From DVEG01 sp964405435 (GTDB taxonomy: Bacteria; Cyanobacteriota; Cyanobacteriia; Cyanobacteriales; Oscillatoriaceae), in contig CAYOOD010000030.1 of the NCBI GenBank assembly GCA_964405435.1, positions 1 to 64,000 of the forward strand: a stretch of DNA of 64,000 nt. Direction: 5' to 3'. Position 1 is the first letter of the stretch; each line of letters begins with the position of its first letter. Both the position numbers and the translations under genes were made by a program. Below the pieces are notes generated by a model. The model ran no database searches. It saw only the letters and a program-made list of their open reading frames with translations, and had not been told where the DNA came from. Of this stretch, positions 1 through 8,839 are shown one piece after another.

Positions 1-76
1 GGGAGAGGGGGAGAAATGAATTGAACAGACCAATTTTTTTCTCTTTTACAAAAATAGGATTCTCCCTCTGTACTCT

Positions 77-106
77 ACCCATTACCCATTACCCATTACC
101 CATTCC
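77..106. repeat. Heptamer tandem repeat (ACCCATT)n
   Basis: About four tandem copies of the 7-base unit ACCCATT. This is a short tandemly repeated sequence of the kind common between cyanobacterial genes; no coding role is seen. Confidence 0.85.
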
Positions 107-168
107 CCGTTCTCTTCTGTAGTGCAAACTTCCAGTTCGCGTCTGTAGCAACTGGAGTGAAAATATCA

Positions 169-185
169 GGCGGGCAGTGCCCGCC
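169..185. terminator. Possible gcvP terminator hairpin
   Basis: A GC-rich inverted repeat, GGCGGGC-AGT-GCCCGCC, lies about 10 bases beyond the gcvP stop codon on the minus strand. It is followed on that strand by TGATATTTTC, which is only a weak T tract. Confidence 0.5.
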
Positions 186-193
186 CGAATCGT

Positions 194-3136
194 TTATGGG
201 TGCGAATACGCCTCCATCGGCAGGCAGGAACAGACAAAATTGCGATCGCCAAAAGCGTTGTCAATCCGCCCGACTGCCGGCCAGAATTTGCGATCGCGGT
301 TCCACGGTGCCGGATACGCCGCTTGTTCGCGATCGTAGGGATGTTCCCACTTTGTCGCCGTCACCGCTTCTGCCGTGTGGGGTGCATTCTTGAGCACGTT
401 ATTGCTGGCGTCGGCTTGCCCCAATTCGATCTCCTCTATCTCGCGGCGAATCGAGATCATCGCATCGCAAAAACGATCGAGTTCTTCTTTCGATTCGCTC
501 TCCGTGGGTTCCACCATCACCGTCCCCGCCACCGGCCAGGAAACGGTCGGCGCGTGAAAGCCATAATCCATCAGGCGTTTGGCGATATCCTCCACTTCGA
601 TACCGGCAGATTTCTTGAGCGATCGCAAGTCCAAAATGCACTCGTGCGCCACAAAACCGTCTTTCCCCTTGTACAGCACCGGATAGTAAGCCTCTAACCG
701 ACGGGCAATATAATTCGCGTTCAGAATCGCTACTTTCGTCGCTTCTGTCAGCCCCTCGCCTCCCATCATGGCGATGTACATCCACGAAATCGGCAGGATG
801 CTGGCGCTGCCCCACGGTGCGGCTGAAACTGCCCCAATTCTGTCTTTCCCCTCCAACTCGACAACTGAGTGCCCGGGCAAGAACGGCACCAAATGCTCGG
901 CTACGCCAATTGGCCCCATTCCTGGCCCGCCGCCGCCGTGGGGAATGCAGAACGTCTTGTGCAGGTTCAGGTGGCAGACATCCGCGCCAATCTCTCCCGG
1001 GCGGCACAGCCCGACTTGGGCATTCATATTCGCCCCGTCCATGTAAACTAAACCGCCGTGGGCGTGCACGATCGCGCAGATTTCTTTAATCTCTTCCTCG
1101 AATACACCGTGAGTGGAGGGATACGTCACCATCAGCGCTGCCAGTTCGCGGCTGTGCTTTTGAGCCTGACGCTTCAAATCGGCGACGTCAATATTGCCCT
1201 GCTCGTCGCAGGCGATCGCCACCACTTTCATGCCGCACATTACCGCACTCGCCGGATTGGTTCCGTGTGCCGATTGCGGAATCAAACAGATATTGCGGTA
1301 TTTTTCCCCCCGATGTTCGTGATATTGACGAATCACCAGCAATCCCGCATATTCTCCCTGCGATCCGGCATTGGGTTGTAGGGAAATCCCTGCAAACCCG
1401 GTAATTTCTTTCAGCCAATTTTCGAGCTGCTCGAACAGAATTTGATAACCCTGTGTTTGCGATCGGGGAGCAAATGGGTGAATCTTGCCAAATTCCGGCC
1501 ACGTTACGGGCACCATTTCCGCTGTGGCATTCAGTTTCATCGTGCAAGAACCCAGCGGAATCATTGAGGTGGTGAGCGACAAATCTTTTGCTTCTAGTTT
1601 GTGCAGGTAGCGCAGCAGCTCGGTTTCGGAGTGATAGCGATTGAAGACGGGGTGGGTGAGGTAGTTGCTAGTACGGGCGATCGCGCCTTCATACTCGAAG
1701 TTTACTTGACTAGCCAATTCTTCCACGGTGAAAGGAATTTCTTCCCCTACTGCGAAAATTTGCCAGAGATCGAGCAAGTCTGCAACCGTTGTGGTTTCGT
1801 CTAGAGAAATCCCAACGCTACTCGCATCAAAAGTCCGCAGGTTAATCCGACGCGCTTCAGCAGCTTTTAAAATCTCTTGCAGGGATTTCGCGCCCAACTC
1901 CACGCGCAGGGTATCGAAGAAATTTTCTGAAACTATCTCGTACCCCAGACGTTTCAGCCCTTCTGCCAGAACGACAGTCAACCCATGCACTCTTTGAGCA
2001 ATTTTTTTCAATCCTGCCGGCCCGTGATAAACCGCATACATGCTGGCAATGACAGCTAAGAGCACTTGGGCGGTACAGATGTTGCTGGTGGCTTTTTCGC
2101 GGCGGATGTGCTGCTCGCGGGTTTGCAGGGCCAGTCGCAGGGCGGGATTTCCACGCGCGTCTTTTGAAACGCCGACTATCCGCCCCGGAACTTGTCGCTT
2201 GTATTCTTCTTTGGTGGCGAAATAGGCGGCATGAGGCCCCCCATACCCGAGGGGAACGCCGAAGCGCTGGGTGCTGCCGACGGCAATATCCGCGCCAAAT
2301 TCGCCGGGGGGTGTGAGTAGCGTGAGGCTCAAGATATCGGCGGCGACGGTGACTAGGGCTCCGGCGGCGTGGGCGCGATCGATAAAGTGGCGGTAGTCGT
2401 AAATGCTGCCGTCGGTGGCGGGATATTGCAGCAGCGCGCCGAAAATGGGCGTGTCGAAGGCAAAACTCTGGCGATCGCCGACGATGACCTCGATCCCCAG
2501 GGGTCTGGCGCGGGTTTGCACGACTTCGATCGTTTGCGGGTGGCAGTCGCTGGCGACAAAAAAGGCTTTCGCTTTGTTTTTGCTCAGCCCGTAGCTCACC
2601 GTCATGGCTTCGGCGGCGGCGGTGGCTTCGTCGAGTAAGGACGCATTGGCAATTTCCAAGCCGGTCAAGTCGATGACCATCGTCTGGAAATTTAACAGGG
2701 CTTCCAGTCGCCCTTGGGCGATTTCGGCTTGGTAGGGGGTGTAGGCGGTGTACCAGCCCGGGTTTTCTAGGATGTTGCGCTGGATGACGAAGGGAGTGAT
2801 GCAGTCGTAATAGCCAGTGCCGATGAACGAGCGGAACACTTGGTTTTTGGCGGCTATTGCTTTTAGCTGCGCCAGTGCTGCCGCCTCGCTCTGCGGTTGT
2901 GGCAGGTGCAGGGGTTGGGCCATCCGAATCGCCTGCGGGACGGTTTTGTCGGTGAGGGCGTCGAGGCTGGGCAGTCCCAGTGCGGCGAGCATTTGCTGGA
3001 TTTCTTCGGGGTTGGGGCCAATGTGCCGCCGCACAAACGCATCCCCTGGAACGAGGACGTCGAGCGGGGTTTGTCGGGCACTTTGGGGCGATTTCGGGGG
3101 CAGCGCTTCTACGGCTGTGGCTTTCAAATTAGGCAT
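194..3136 (-). CDS. gcvP: Glycine dehydrogenase (decarboxylating), P-protein
   Basis: P-protein of the glycine cleavage system. It is a PLP enzyme that decarboxylates glycine and passes the aminomethyl group to the lipoyl arm of GcvH; in cyanobacteria it serves photorespiratory glycine breakdown and one-carbon supply. The 980 residues match the usual fused (single-chain) P-protein, with two aminotransferase-like halves. The PLP lysine is K727 in LHKTFCIPHGGGGPG, and a glycine-rich loop follows. The start ATG precedes MPNLKATAVEALPP; family homology begins near residue 30 (DAFVRRHIGPN). It shares its strand with gcvH (835 bp upstream) and gcvT, but the three genes are not tightly packed. Confidence 0.97.
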   Translation of the reverse strand: MPNLKATAVEALPPKSPQSARQTPLDVLVPGDAFVRRHIGPNPEEIQQMLAALGLPSLDALTDKTVPQAIRMAQPLHLPQPQSEAAALAQLKAIAAKNQVFRSFIGTGYYDCITPFVIQRNILENPGWYTAYTPYQAEIAQGRLEALLNFQTMVIDLTGLEIANASLLDEATAAAEAMTVSYGLSKNKAKAFFVASDCHPQTIEVVQTRARPLGIEVIVGDRQSFAFDTPIFGALLQYPATDGSIYDYRHFIDRAHAAGALVTVAADILSLTLLTPPGEFGADIAVGSTQRFGVPLGYGGPHAAYFATKEEYKRQVPGRIVGVSKDARGNPALRLALQTREQHIRREKATSNICTAQVLLAVIASMYAVYHGPAGLKKIAQRVHGLTVVLAEGLKRLGYEIVSENFFDTLRVELGAKSLQEILKAAEARRINLRTFDASSVGISLDETTTVADLLDLWQIFAVGEEIPFTVEELASQVNFEYEGAIARTSNYLTHPVFNRYHSETELLRYLHKLEAKDLSLTTSMIPLGSCTMKLNATAEMVPVTWPEFGKIHPFAPRSQTQGYQILFEQLENWLKEITGFAGISLQPNAGSQGEYAGLLVIRQYHEHRGEKYRNICLIPQSAHGTNPASAVMCGMKVVAIACDEQGNIDVADLKRQAQKHSRELAALMVTYPSTHGVFEEEIKEICAIVHAHGGLVYMDGANMNAQVGLCRPGEIGADVCHLNLHKTFCIPHGGGGPGMGPIGVAEHLVPFLPGHSVVELEGKDRIGAVSAAPWGSASILPISWMYIAMMGGEGLTEATKVAILNANYIARRLEAYYPVLYKGKDGFVAHECILDLRSLKKSAGIEVEDIAKRLMDYGFHAPTVSWPVAGTVMVEPTESESKEELDRFCDAMISIRREIEEIELGQADASNNVLKNAPHTAEAVTATKWEHPYDREQAAYPAPWNRDRKFWPAVGRIDNAFGDRNFVCSCLPMEAYSHP

Positions 3137-3971
3137 GTCACTCCAATTTGTTAAGAGGTTGAGCGGGTGTCCAAAAGCGAAACGCTTTTCGGTTTTACCC
3201 CCTGTGCCAGGTTGTGAAATGCAGGCATCGCGGAGGATCGGCTGCGATCGCCCGCCATCGGCTTACATCTGAACTTATTTTGCAGCAACCTTTCAAAGTT
3301 TGCAGGCGGTTCTCCGGACGCGATCGCCCTCTGGTTTTGATTTCTCCTGGCGTTCAATTCATGCACTTTTTACAAAACTATATCTCTCAATCTGCGCTTT
3401 ATAGCTTATATAACCGTCAAATTAATCGCATATAAATAATTTTATTCTTTTAATCTTGCATAATTTAGGGGGTCTCCACATTTCTCCTGCCACCAACATT
3501 TTCAAGCCAGCAAACGGGGAAAGGAAGTTCCGCAGTGAGTTGCTCTTGCCTGCACCAAAAAGAGAAATACAGCCCTGGGAAAGGTGCCGAGAAGCCTCTC
3601 CCGGGCGCTAGGGGCTGCGGAAAATCCCCCTCCAGGTATCGGCTGTGCGAAAACTAAATCCAACTGGACGTTCTGGCTGTTCTGTCTCGTCTCGCGCAAG
3701 CGTGCTGCACTTCACGCCAGAGCGCTTCCGGCGGCAGAAGCCCCTACAGAGTTGAACCTGTTTGAATCTCCAGGGCATGAAAAAAAATCCGGCTGTGCAG
3801 CAATCGTTAAGTGACGGTAGTGGTTTTAAGTGTTGAGCCGCGAAGGCAAGATATCTAAATAGATTGGATTCTCTGACAATGAGCCACTACCCGTTAGCCC
3901 TCCTGAATGTACATGGATGAATCATTCGGACTACTCTAAACAAGAGGATTGCACGGCGCTGGGGGCGATCG
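3137..3971. other. 835-bp gap between gcvH and gcvP
   Basis: Non-coding. Short open frames exist on both strands, for example near 3502-3814, but none has a recognisable domain, a good ribosome binding site or coding-like composition. The spacing suggests that gcvP has its own promoter, though none is convincing by eye. Confidence 0.5.
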
Positions 3972-4361
3972 CTAATCCCCCTCAACCAGCACGCGGTACT
4001 CGCTGGCTGTCATGGCATCCTCTATCTCGTCGGGATCGTCGATGCGAACCTTAATCAGCCAGCCTTCCCCATAAGGATCGTCTCCCACCAGTTCTGGCGC
4101 ATCCACAACCTCGGCGTTCCGTTCGATGACGGTGCCGGTGATGGGAGATTTCAGGTCTTCAACGGCTTTGACGGACTCGACTGTACCAAAAGAATCTCCC
4201 TTGATGAGAGCTTCTCCAATTTCTGGCAGTTCGAGAAAGACGATATCGCCGAGCTGATCGACAGCGAAGGCACTGATGCCGATGGTGGCAATCTCGCCGT
4301 CGAGTCGGACGTACTCGTGAGAGTCGAGGTACTTCAAGTCTTCAGGATATTCTAGAGTCAT
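3972..4361 (-). CDS. gcvH: Glycine cleavage system H protein
   Basis: Lipoyl carrier protein that shuttles the aminomethyl intermediate between GcvP, GcvT and the L-protein. At 129 residues it is full length for the family. It contains the lipoylation motif GTVESVKAVEDLKSP, with K65 as the expected lipoyl-lysine, and the typical start LEYPEDLKYLDSHEYVRL. The acidic C-terminus is usual. It is divergent from the hydrolase on the plus strand: its ATG (4359-4361) abuts an upstream in-frame ATG of the hydrolase frame, which is one reason to place the hydrolase start further in. Confidence 0.97.
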   Translation of the reverse strand: MTLEYPEDLKYLDSHEYVRLDGEIATIGISAFAVDQLGDIVFLELPEIGEALIKGDSFGTVESVKAVEDLKSPITGTVIERNAEVVDAPELVGDDPYGEGWLIKVRIDDPDEIEDAMTASEYRVLVEGD

Positions 4362-4518
4362 GTTCCTTCCTCACACAAGGTCAATGCAGGGGTTCACGCC
4401 ACAACTGCTGGATTTTTCACGGCTCGGTTCGGATGCCCGATCGCTAGAAGCCGGCAGCAGTGAGTTCCCCGTACAGATTATTCCGCAAAGTTTTAATTCT
4501 GGGTATCTGATGCTGGCA

Positions 4519-5346
4519 ATGGACAAAAAAACTCTTCACAAACTGCTCGTGGGTGATTTTTCCCTCAAACGCATGGTTCGCTCTGCCATCTTTATCTATG
4601 CTTGCCTGTGTGGTTACGCCTATTTTTTTAGCGATCGCCAGATTTTTCAGCCGCAAGCCGCCAGCTACTCAGACACCCGCGAGATTCTCAAGCTCTCGCC
4701 AGCAGAAGGCGTGCAAATATCTGCCCTCTACCTGCCCAACCCCAAAGCCACCTACACGATCCTTTTCAGCCACGGCAACGCCGAAGACTTGGGAGATGTT
4801 CGCTGGCTGTTGGAAGAATTGCGGCAGGAGGGATTTTCTGTCTTCGCCTACGACTATCGCGGCTACGGGACGAGCCAGGGAACGCCCACCGAGCAGAATG
4901 CCTATCGGGATATTGATGCCGCTTACCATTATCTAACCCAAAAACTGGGAATCTCGCCGAATCGAATAATTATTTACGGGCGATCGGTGGGCTCTGGCCC
5001 TTCTGTAGATTTGGCCAGCCGTTTGCCGGTGGCCGGTTTGGTGCTGGAAAGTCCGTTTATCACGGCGTTTCGGGTATTGACGCGGGTGCCGATCGTCCCT
5101 TTTGACAAGTTTGCCAATATTGACAAAATCCAGCGGGTGCGGTGTCCGGTTTTGGTGATGCACGGAACGGCGGATGCGGTGATTGCATTCTGGCACGGGG
5201 AGAAACTCTTTGCAGCAGCGAACGAACCGAAACGCTCTTTGTGGGTGGAGGGAGCAGGGCACAATGACGTGATGGAGGTGGCGGGCGATCGCTATTCTCA
5301 AGCCCTGCGGGAATTTGTCGAGTTAGTCAAAAAGCGCAACCGCTAG
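4519..5346 (+). CDS. Membrane-anchored alpha/beta hydrolase
   Basis: Alpha/beta hydrolase of a family common in cyanobacteria; substrate unknown. The nucleophile elbow is GRSVGSGPS (GxSxG). An Asp in HGTADAVI and a His in GAGHND complete the apparent triad, and FSHGNAED supplies the oxyanion HG. One N-terminal membrane segment (VRSAIFIYACLCGYAYFF) suggests anchoring to the inner membrane. The frame is open from 4360, but that start would overlap the gcvH start. The N-terminus MDKKTLHKLLVGDFSLKR looks like family members, so 4519 is preferred (4510 is the alternative). It lies on the opposite strand between gcvT and gcvH. Confidence 0.85.
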   Translation: MDKKTLHKLLVGDFSLKRMVRSAIFIYACLCGYAYFFSDRQIFQPQAASYSDTREILKLSPAEGVQISALYLPNPKATYTILFSHGNAEDLGDVRWLLEELRQEGFSVFAYDYRGYGTSQGTPTEQNAYRDIDAAYHYLTQKLGISPNRIIIYGRSVGSGPSVDLASRLPVAGLVLESPFITAFRVLTRVPIVPFDKFANIDKIQRVRCPVLVMHGTADAVIAFWHGEKLFAAANEPKRSLWVEGAGHNDVMEVAGDRYSQALREFVELVKKRNR

Positions 5347-5392
5347 CCTCTCGGAGTGAATTGAAACAATCCGTTTACTGGCGCGCTCTGAG

Positions 5393-6580
5393 TTAAGTTT
5401 TAGACAGGCGAGAAGGCGATCGATAAAAAGGTTTTTTGACCACTTCTGCGGGGTAGAGTTTGCCCCGGATTTCGATTTCGAGCTGCTGCCCGAGATTGGC
5501 GAGTTCGGTTGGGACATAAGCCAGCGCGATCGGGTAGCCCAGGGTGGGGGAGGGAGCGCCGCTGGTGACTTCTCCGACGCGCGAACCGGCGTGAATCACG
5601 GCGTAGCCGTGGCGGGCGATGTGACGCCCCTGCATTTGCAGCCCCACCAATCGCCGCTTGACGCCTTCTCGCTTCTGGGTTTCCAGGGCTGCGCGCCCGA
5701 TAAAGTCGCCTTTGCTGTCGAGGTGGACAACCCAGCCCAGTCCAGCTTCTAGGGGGGTGGTGGTGTCGTCGATATCTTGGCCATAGAGGGCCATTGCAGC
5801 TTCGAGACGCAGGGTATCGCGACAGCCGAGCCCGCAGGGAGTGACGCCGGCTTGAAGGAGCGATCGCCACAATTCCACGCCAGCAGGCGGATCGAGCATC
5901 ACCTCAAATCCATCTTCGCCGGTATAGCCCGTGCGGGCGAGAAAACCCTCCGTTCCCAGAATCGGTGCCTCTAAATGGCCAAAAGCCTTGACTGCTGACA
6001 AATCGGCTTCTACAAAGGGCTGGAGGTTCCTAACTGCTTGAGGTCCCTGGACGGCAATGAGGACTTTTTCCGGGGATAAATCCTGCATCGGCAATTGAGC
6101 GATCGCCTCGACAGAGGAGGATTCCAGGTGTGCCAACAGCCACGCTTTATCCCGGGATTTGGTAGAGGCATTGACGATCGCGATTCCCCGCTGTTCGCCG
6201 CTGTCGTCTTCGCCCTGATAGTAAAAGATGATGTCGTCCAAGATAGCGCCTCGGGCGTTCAGCAAAACGGTGTACTGCGCCTCCCCCGGTTGCAAGCGGG
6301 ACAGATCTGAGCTCACTAAGGGCTGCAGGCGATCGATGAGATTTTTTCCCTGGAAGGAAAATTTGCCCATGTGGGAGATATCGAACATCCCCGCCGCAGT
6401 GCGAACGGCTTGGTGCTCTGGGTTGATGCCCGCAAACTGCACGGGCATCTCCCAGCCGGAAAAGTCCGTCATCCTGGGATTGAGTTGAGCGATTTCCTCG
6501 TAAAGGGGAGTCCGCGCTAGAGAGCGGGCGGGTTCTGGGGGCATCGGTTGGGCTTGGCTTGCTGCTGTTGACTTCGCCAC
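5393..6580 (-). CDS. gcvT: Glycine cleavage system T protein (aminomethyltransferase)
   Basis: Tetrahydrofolate-dependent aminomethyltransferase that releases ammonia and forms methylene-THF from the GcvH-bound intermediate. It has 395 residues, slightly longer than bacterial relatives because of a 20-residue N-terminal extension; a second in-frame Met is at residue 13. Family landmarks are FSGWEMPVQFAGI, GMFDISHMGKF, GYTGEDGFEV and GLGCRDTLRLEAAMALYGQD. It is convergent with the hydrolase: the stop codons lie 46 bp apart. With gcvH and gcvP it completes the T, H and P set on one strand; the L-protein is not in the window. Confidence 0.96.
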   Translation of the reverse strand: MAKSTAASQAQPMPPEPARSLARTPLYEEIAQLNPRMTDFSGWEMPVQFAGINPEHQAVRTAAGMFDISHMGKFSFQGKNLIDRLQPLVSSDLSRLQPGEAQYTVLLNARGAILDDIIFYYQGEDDSGEQRGIAIVNASTKSRDKAWLLAHLESSSVEAIAQLPMQDLSPEKVLIAVQGPQAVRNLQPFVEADLSAVKAFGHLEAPILGTEGFLARTGYTGEDGFEVMLDPPAGVELWRSLLQAGVTPCGLGCRDTLRLEAAMALYGQDIDDTTTPLEAGLGWVVHLDSKGDFIGRAALETQKREGVKRRLVGLQMQGRHIARHGYAVIHAGSRVGEVTSGAPSPTLGYPIALAYVPTELANLGQQLEIEIRGKLYPAEVVKKPFYRSPSRLSKT

Positions 6581-6646
6581 AAATAGTTCTTTGTTTTGCT
6601 TGTCTTTTCTTTTTCAATCCCTGAAAGGGATTCGCACAATCCCTGT

Positions 6647-6652
6647 ATTATA
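6647..6652 (-). promoter_or_regulatory. Possible -10 box upstream of gcvT
   Basis: Perfect TATAAT on the minus strand about 67 bases upstream of the gcvT start. There is no good -35 hexamer at 17 bases, so this is a weak call. Confidence 0.3.
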
Positions 6653-6839
6653 ACGGACTCGGCGTGCCCGATCGCTCTTTTCCAAACACGACACTTGCGA
6701 TAAACTATTTCTATATTGAGGAAGCGCTGCTAGCCACGCGGCAGTCTTGGCCCAGAACAGAGGAGAGGCGATCGCCCTTCAGCCTTGCCCTGCTCCTGCC
6801 TCCTGCCAGCGATCGCAGCCAGGAAAGTAGCTCCCGCCT

Positions 6840-7049
6840 TTAACCGAGCGAGCTTCTAGGATTTTCTTTCTCAATGCTTGACAGTTCGCTCAGTTTGTGA
6901 TACAAGTTTTTTTCAATCATAATTTTGAAGGCAGCATCTTCGCAGTTGCGAAACATGCTGTGAAGCCGCTCTGTCTGGTCGCTTCGCAAATCTTGATAGA
7001 TACGCCCGTTAGTAGTAGGCGATTGACTCGCCCGGAAAGCGCGATCGCC
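6840..7049 (-). pseudogene. Possible gene fragment, unknown function
   Basis: A minus-strand frame open for 69 codons between in-frame stops. Its product reads like real protein in the second half (for example RIYQDLRSDQTERLHSMF and AAFKIMIEKNLYHKLSEL), with amphipathic helical character. It has no good start at its beginning; the only ATG is at 6956, giving 38 residues. A plus-strand frame overlaps it. It could be a decayed remnant, a tiny gene or chance. I do not recognise a family. Confidence 0.25.
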
Positions 7050-7447
7050 TTATCAGCTATTAGCGATTCGAGCCGCGCTCTGATAGCTCATAGAGAGCTT
7101 TTAGCTTCCGAAGAGAACTGTTTGCAGCAGATTTCTTTGGCGAGTTAATTTAAGCTGCGCGTTTGGCATCGCCATGAGCAAGATTACTCAAGCGATCGCG
7201 TAGGAGTTTTCACTCAGGAGATTCTCAGGTTAAGATTGTTAACTTTTTATGGTCACAGATGCGAAGTCCTGTTAGTGTTTTAGAAGTAAGAGGACGTTGT
7301 TTTACAGCCGTCACCCTCTCGTAACAAGCCTTAACAAACCTTGACAAAACGTTTCACTAGCCAGGGGTTGGTCAAGCTTATAATTGAGGAAAGACAGGTG
7401 AATACCAAATATTAAAAATACTTGAAATTTAGACGGGGAATAAAAAT

Positions 7448-7768
7448 ATGAATCACTACTGCGATGAATGGATAAACGACTGGTGCAATGAAAATGGCTG
7501 GACGGATTTATTTAGAGAACGTTATGGGAATTACTGGGCATTTCCGCCGGGAGCCGTGATACCGGAGCCAATCCCGACGAAAACGCTGCGATTGATAAAG
7601 GCAGCAAAAGGAATGAGCCCGGATGAAAAAAGGTGGTCGATCGCAGCCAGTGTTGTAACGGTGAGTGCTGTGATTTTGAGTTATATGCTGAAATGTCCGA
7701 TGCCGATGGTGCTGGCGTTTGCATTTAGCGCGATCGCGGTGGGGATGCTCGAAGATGAGGACTTGTAG
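7448..7768 (+). CDS. Hypothetical small membrane protein
   Basis: 106-residue protein of unknown function. The soluble N-terminal half is rich in Trp, Tyr and acidic residues (MNHYCDEWINDWCNENGWTD). It is followed by a proline-rich stretch and two closely spaced hydrophobic segments at about residues 65-80 and 84-100, ending in an acidic tail. The purine-rich run GGGGAATAAAAAT precedes the ATG. No family is recognised. It stands alone, with long non-coding stretches on both sides. Confidence 0.6.
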   Translation: MNHYCDEWINDWCNENGWTDLFRERYGNYWAFPPGAVIPEPIPTKTLRLIKAAKGMSPDEKRWSIAASVVTVSAVILSYMLKCPMPMVLAFAFSAIAVGMLEDEDL

Positions 7769-7852
7769 CCGTCGGGGAAACAACTTATAAGGGTGCAGGG
7801 GGTGGCAAAATTCACCCCCTTTCTATGTGAGTCGTGAAAATTCTTCAAACCC

Positions 7853-7869
7853 GGTTTCTTCAAGAAACC
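7853..7869. repeat. GGTTTCTT palindrome (dispersed repeat family)
   Basis: Inverted repeat GGTTTCTT-C-AAGAAACC, lying about 85 bp after the small membrane gene stop. The same theme (AAACCGGNTTCTT) recurs at 52106-52140 and 54557-54585. Confidence 0.6.
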
Positions 7870-8040
7870 CTGTTTCTAGCCGTCAAAGCCGTTCGCCAAT
7901 CAAATAAAACCGCTACAATACCCCGCCAGCACTGTCCGATCGCGATCGAATACTTTTGCTGCCAGTCATAGAAAACCCACCAGATCCTTCTGAGGCTTCG
8001 ATCGCATTATTTGCAGGCGATGATAATTCAAAAGAGTTCA

Positions 8041-8196
8041 GGGGAGCATCCCATTTTTGGAGTGCGAACGTCTCGTTCGCTAGACGTCTCGTTCGCTAGA
8101 CGTCTCGTTCGCTAGTCTCGTTCGCTATTGGATCGATCGGGAGCGAGACGCTCCCACTTCTGAAAAAAGGTGTTTTTACAAAAACGGGATGCTTCC
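8041..8196. mobile_element. MITE-like element, copy 1
   Basis: Non-coding element bounded by inverted repeats of about 18 bp: GGGAGCATCCCATTTTTG at 8042-8059 and its inverse at 8179-8196, matching at 16 of 18 positions. It is related to copy 2 at 49605-49714 over both ends and the internal block GGGAGCGAGACGCTCCCACT. The flanks AGAGTTCA (8033-8040) and AGAGTTAA (8197-8204) look like a worn 8-bp target duplication, offset by one base from the repeat edge. The interior is expanded by a 16-bp tandem repeat. Confidence 0.75.
8068..8127. repeat. 16-bp tandem repeat inside MITE copy 1
   Basis: Three perfect copies of ACGTCTCGTTCGCTAG (8068-8083, 8084-8099, 8100-8115) plus a partial fourth. Copy 2 of the element lacks this expansion. 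Confidence 0.9.
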
Positions 8197-8632
8197 AGAG
8201 TTAAGCGAGTGAATTGGATTATTTATCGTCTAGAAGACATAGAACGGAGCGCGCCGCGCAGCCTGAAAAAAAACCTTTAATTCAGGAAATTCCGAATTAG
8301 ATGTATATGTAAAACAGTACGCTCAGAAAAACGAGCGATAGAGCGCAGGCATAACTTCTGTGGCTTTGGCTGCTGAAGGCGAACTAGCGATCTTTGCGAT
8401 CGTGGAACCTCCTACGGCTCAAAACCGGGGGCTGATGATATGCCAGGATTCGCACTGCTTCCGCTTACCACCCAACTCCCGCGGCATCTCATCCAGCCAC
8501 TTACTGGCTCAATCGAAAGCAGAAAAGCGATCGCTCCCCGCTCCCTCTATCACAGACTTGAAGCCCAGCAACCTACGAGCTTTACTCGGGCGGCTGGGCT
8601 TCAATGCCATTTACCTATAACTTTCCTATCTA
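8197..8632. other. Gap between MITE copy 1 and tRNA-Ala
   Basis: No convincing gene. A perfect 12-bp inverted repeat (TTGAAGCCCAGC with its complement) spans about 8558-8604, just downstream of tRNA-Ala in its own direction. It might end the tRNA transcript, but no T tract follows. Confidence 0.4.
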
Positions 8633-8705
8633 TGGAGCTAAGCGGATTCGAACCGCTGACCCCCTCAATGCCATTGAGGTGCTCTACCAACTGAGCTATA
8701 ACCCC
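8633..8705 (-). tRNA. tRNA-Ala (GGC anticodon)
   Basis: A 73-base cloverleaf on the minus strand. The acceptor stem GGGGTTA pairs with TAGCTCC and the discriminator base is A. D-arm AGCTCAGTTGGTAGAGC; anticodon stem CCTCA/TGAGG around loop ATGGCAT, giving anticodon GGC; T-arm AGCGGTTCGAATCCGCT. CCA is not encoded. Confidence 0.95.
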
Positions 8706-8839
8706 TTGCGTGCTTTATTATATTCGCTCAATCTCTCTGCATTTGTCAAGCCCCTGCGTAAAAAATTTTTTTCTTTTTTTCCAAACTGGCTAAAAGACGC
8801 TCCAGCCCTTGGTTTCAGCCGCCTAAATCTCGATCGCGC

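Larger units (their letters stand above)
6581..7447. other. Gap between gcvT and a small membrane protein gene
   Basis: Mostly non-coding. It holds a possible gcvT promoter element (TATAAT on the minus strand at 6647-6652), an isolated inverted repeat AATCCCTGAAAGGGATT near 6616, and a minus-strand coding-like fragment at 6840-7049, listed separately. Confidence 0.45.

Noticed and set aside
3502..3814. Opposing 65- and 76-codon frames in the gcvH-gcvP gap
   Set aside because: Mirror frames of GC-rich DNA with no coding signal or homology pattern.
6605..6645. TTTCAATCCCTGAAAGGGATT resembles the start of some cyanobacterial CRISPR repeats
   Set aside because: Only one unit occurs; there are no regularly spaced copies or spacers and no cas genes in the window.
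6640..6800. Glycine riboswitch before gcvT
   Set aside because: No tandem aptamer pattern could be found upstream of gcvT on the minus strand.
8360..8620. 86-codon plus-strand frame opposite tRNA-Ala
   Set aside because: Low coding character, contains HIP1 sites and a hairpin; no family match.
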